In this document: in pieces, positions 62,677 through 64,000 of the stretch
Position numbering within the stretch: position 1 is the stretch's first letter
Layout of the letters: each line of letters begins with the position of its first letter
Assembly (NCBI GenBank): GCA_949318235.1
Contig: OX439133.1
Span: forward strand, 29,837,367 to 29,901,366
Length of the DNA stretch: 64,000 nt
Direction of reading: 5' to 3'
DNA from: Ecdyonurus torrentis
Lineage: Eukaryota > Arthropoda > Insecta > Ephemeroptera > Heptageniidae
Made by a program: the position numbers and the translations under genes
Notes under the pieces: model-generated
Databases searched by the model: none
What the model was told of the DNA's origin: nothing
The model's input: the letters and a program-made list of their open reading frames with translations, nothing else

Positions 62677-63244
62677 CAGGGGTTACAACATGCCAGCTTC
62701 AATGTTAGATGATGAGAAGAACTTTTCATAAACTTGCATATGATGCCCCAAAGCCCTTCTGTAGCCCCGCAAACTCGTGATCAATGTGATCATCATGCGA
62801 GATATGCAACTTGTTCCATATCTTTTACGTCATAGTTACGGCATTACTTTAGGGTCTATGCATTCATGTTAAAGTCGACGCCATGTTGGATAACTCAATA
62901 ACATGGGTGGCATAGGAAAATAAATAATATTACCAGTTGCTGTAAATATGTTGAATTAGTATCTGAAGTATGTTAGAAAAATAACAAATAACACAAAATA
63001 AACCGATTTCCCAAAGAAAATTGCATGGCTTAAATGAAGTTTGTCCTATGCTGAACAATGTTATTCACTACTCCAGTATGGCCTGCAAGCGCAATAAATA
63101 TGACGTCATCCGCATATATCGCAGGATGAGCGCAAGTTTAAGGGGCTACCATGGGGTTACGGAAGGGCTTTGGGTCATCATATGTAAGTTTATGAACAGT
63201 TCTTCTCATTATCTAAAATTAAAGAAACCATGTTGGAACCCCTG
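62677..63244. mobile_element. hAT-like element with long inverted arms, split by an A-family copy
   Basis: Arms 62677-62780 and about 63133-63244 pair with few mismatches: CAGGGGTTACAACATG against CATGTTGGAACCCCTG, and CAAAGCCCTTCTGTA against GGAAGGGCTTTGG. The family A copy occupies the centre. I could not find a matching target duplication outside. Confidence 0.65.
62850..63119 (-). mobile_element. Family A MITE nested in the hAT-like element
   Basis: TAGGGTCTATGCATTCATGT and GTCGACGCCATGTTGGATAA at the left, ATATGACGTCATCCGCATAT at the right. The central part is about 40 bp shorter than in other copies. Confidence 0.75.
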
Positions 63245-64000
63245 AATTTTCTCATTAACTATTATTTTTTATTGTATAATTGCTAAAAATTTAACATAAA
63301 ATACTCGTACATAAATTTTGCTGTATTGAACTCGCATAATCATTATTAATTGTGGTCCATGTAAACTATATGAAACTTATTTTGAAGCAGGTAATTTCAT
63401 CCCTCAGGAATTGTTATTTTTATCATTTAGTATAATACACAATCTCTAATACACATTCTCTATTTATTTAGTATTTACAATCCGCAAGTAATGAATGATG
63501 CTGATCTGATTTCGTAAAATTCCTATTTACTTATTAGTTTTACAGTATTACTCTTAATAATTCTTCCTTCTTATATATCATTAAGATAAAATATTATAAA
63601 TAAAAATTTAATAATATTATGAAATATTTATAAATAAAATAATATTTTTTATAATTATTAATAAATGTTTTTAAATATTGTAAAATATTAACAAATTGTT
63701 ATAAAATACTTTCCTATAATAATTTATAATATTTTAGTATTTTGTGGTAGTAAAGTAAAAAAAAAAAAAAAAAAAAAGTTAATAATTACTGATAGCCTTA
63801 CGAATAGATTTGAGTTTTGCAACAAAAATAATCACGTTAGAGTTACTTCATTAAATTTGATGTACTACGACGGAATTAAAAAGAAAAAAAAAAAAAAAAA
63901 AAAATTGGCAAAGTTTTCTTGTTAACGAGCTGCTCTATATCTTTCCTGTGGTTGACCCAATTGTTTTGAAACTGCTCGCAAATTTTCATCTTAAATTTTA
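63245..64000. other. AT-rich right edge of the window
   Basis: Low complexity with A-runs at 63758 and 63884. The last 80 bp are more complex but cannot be assigned. Confidence 0.45.

Noticed and set aside
62405..62731. 108-codon frame on the plus strand
   Set aside because: It starts inside a B element and runs into the arm of the hAT-like element.

Overview
This is AT-rich nuclear DNA from an animal, most likely an invertebrate. It has GT-AG introns, long dinucleotide microsatellites, poly-A/T tracts, LINE (non-LTR retrotransposon) remnants and a very high load of short inverted-repeat DNA transposons. There are no operons, rRNA genes, tRNA genes or CRISPR arrays. The sequence alone does not fix the species. 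Almost every short open frame in the window comes from microsatellites or transposon termini and is not a gene.

Protein-coding content is sparse. (1) At 3611-4813 (+) there is an intronless coding block preceded by a splice acceptor. Its first part is a DNA/RNA non-specific endonuclease domain of the kind found in bacterial polymorphic toxins. It is cut by one in-frame TAA and then continues in the same frame as a Ser/Asn-rich linker and a hydrophobic Gly/Val-rich tail, followed by an AATAAA signal. It looks like a horizontally acquired, domesticated or decaying nuclease gene. (2) At 38942-39060 and 61411-61541 (+) are two phase-compatible exons of a protein with a coiled-coil N-terminal region. 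They are separated by a 22.35-kb intron, and the gene continues beyond the right edge. (3) Fragments of LINE reverse-transcriptase/RNase H tails lie at about 37452-38113 (-), 19464-19975 (+) and 29400-29771 (+).

The rest is a transposon graveyard. Recurrent families, with labels of my own, are: A and A', about 310 bp, TATAGGGT ends, a TGACGTCA near one end and internal GCATAGGA boxes; B, about 300 bp, TATAGACC ends and the same internal box; C and F, 330-400 bp, flanked by TTAA as in piggyBac elements; D, about 165 bp, palindromic; H, I, J, M and S, large palindromes; K, about 110 bp; O, about 200 bp; plus hAT-like, Mutator-like and Tc1/mariner-like miniature elements. Several are nested three deep (13375-14773 and 25621-27576), and A and B copies stack end to end on shared TATA.

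Region by region: 1-3600 is AT-rich with F copies; 3611-4813 is the nuclease gene, followed by a pentanucleotide array; 5-38 kb is MITEs, microsatellites and LINE scraps; 38.8-61.5 kb is the coiled-coil gene and its giant intron. That intron contains a nearly perfect 4.65-kb tandem duplication (50627-55272 and 55273-59917) whose left edge falls in the arm of a hairpin nested inside a 656-bp palindrome. 61.5-64 kb is the next intron of that gene or flanking sequence, with B, hAT-like and A elements.
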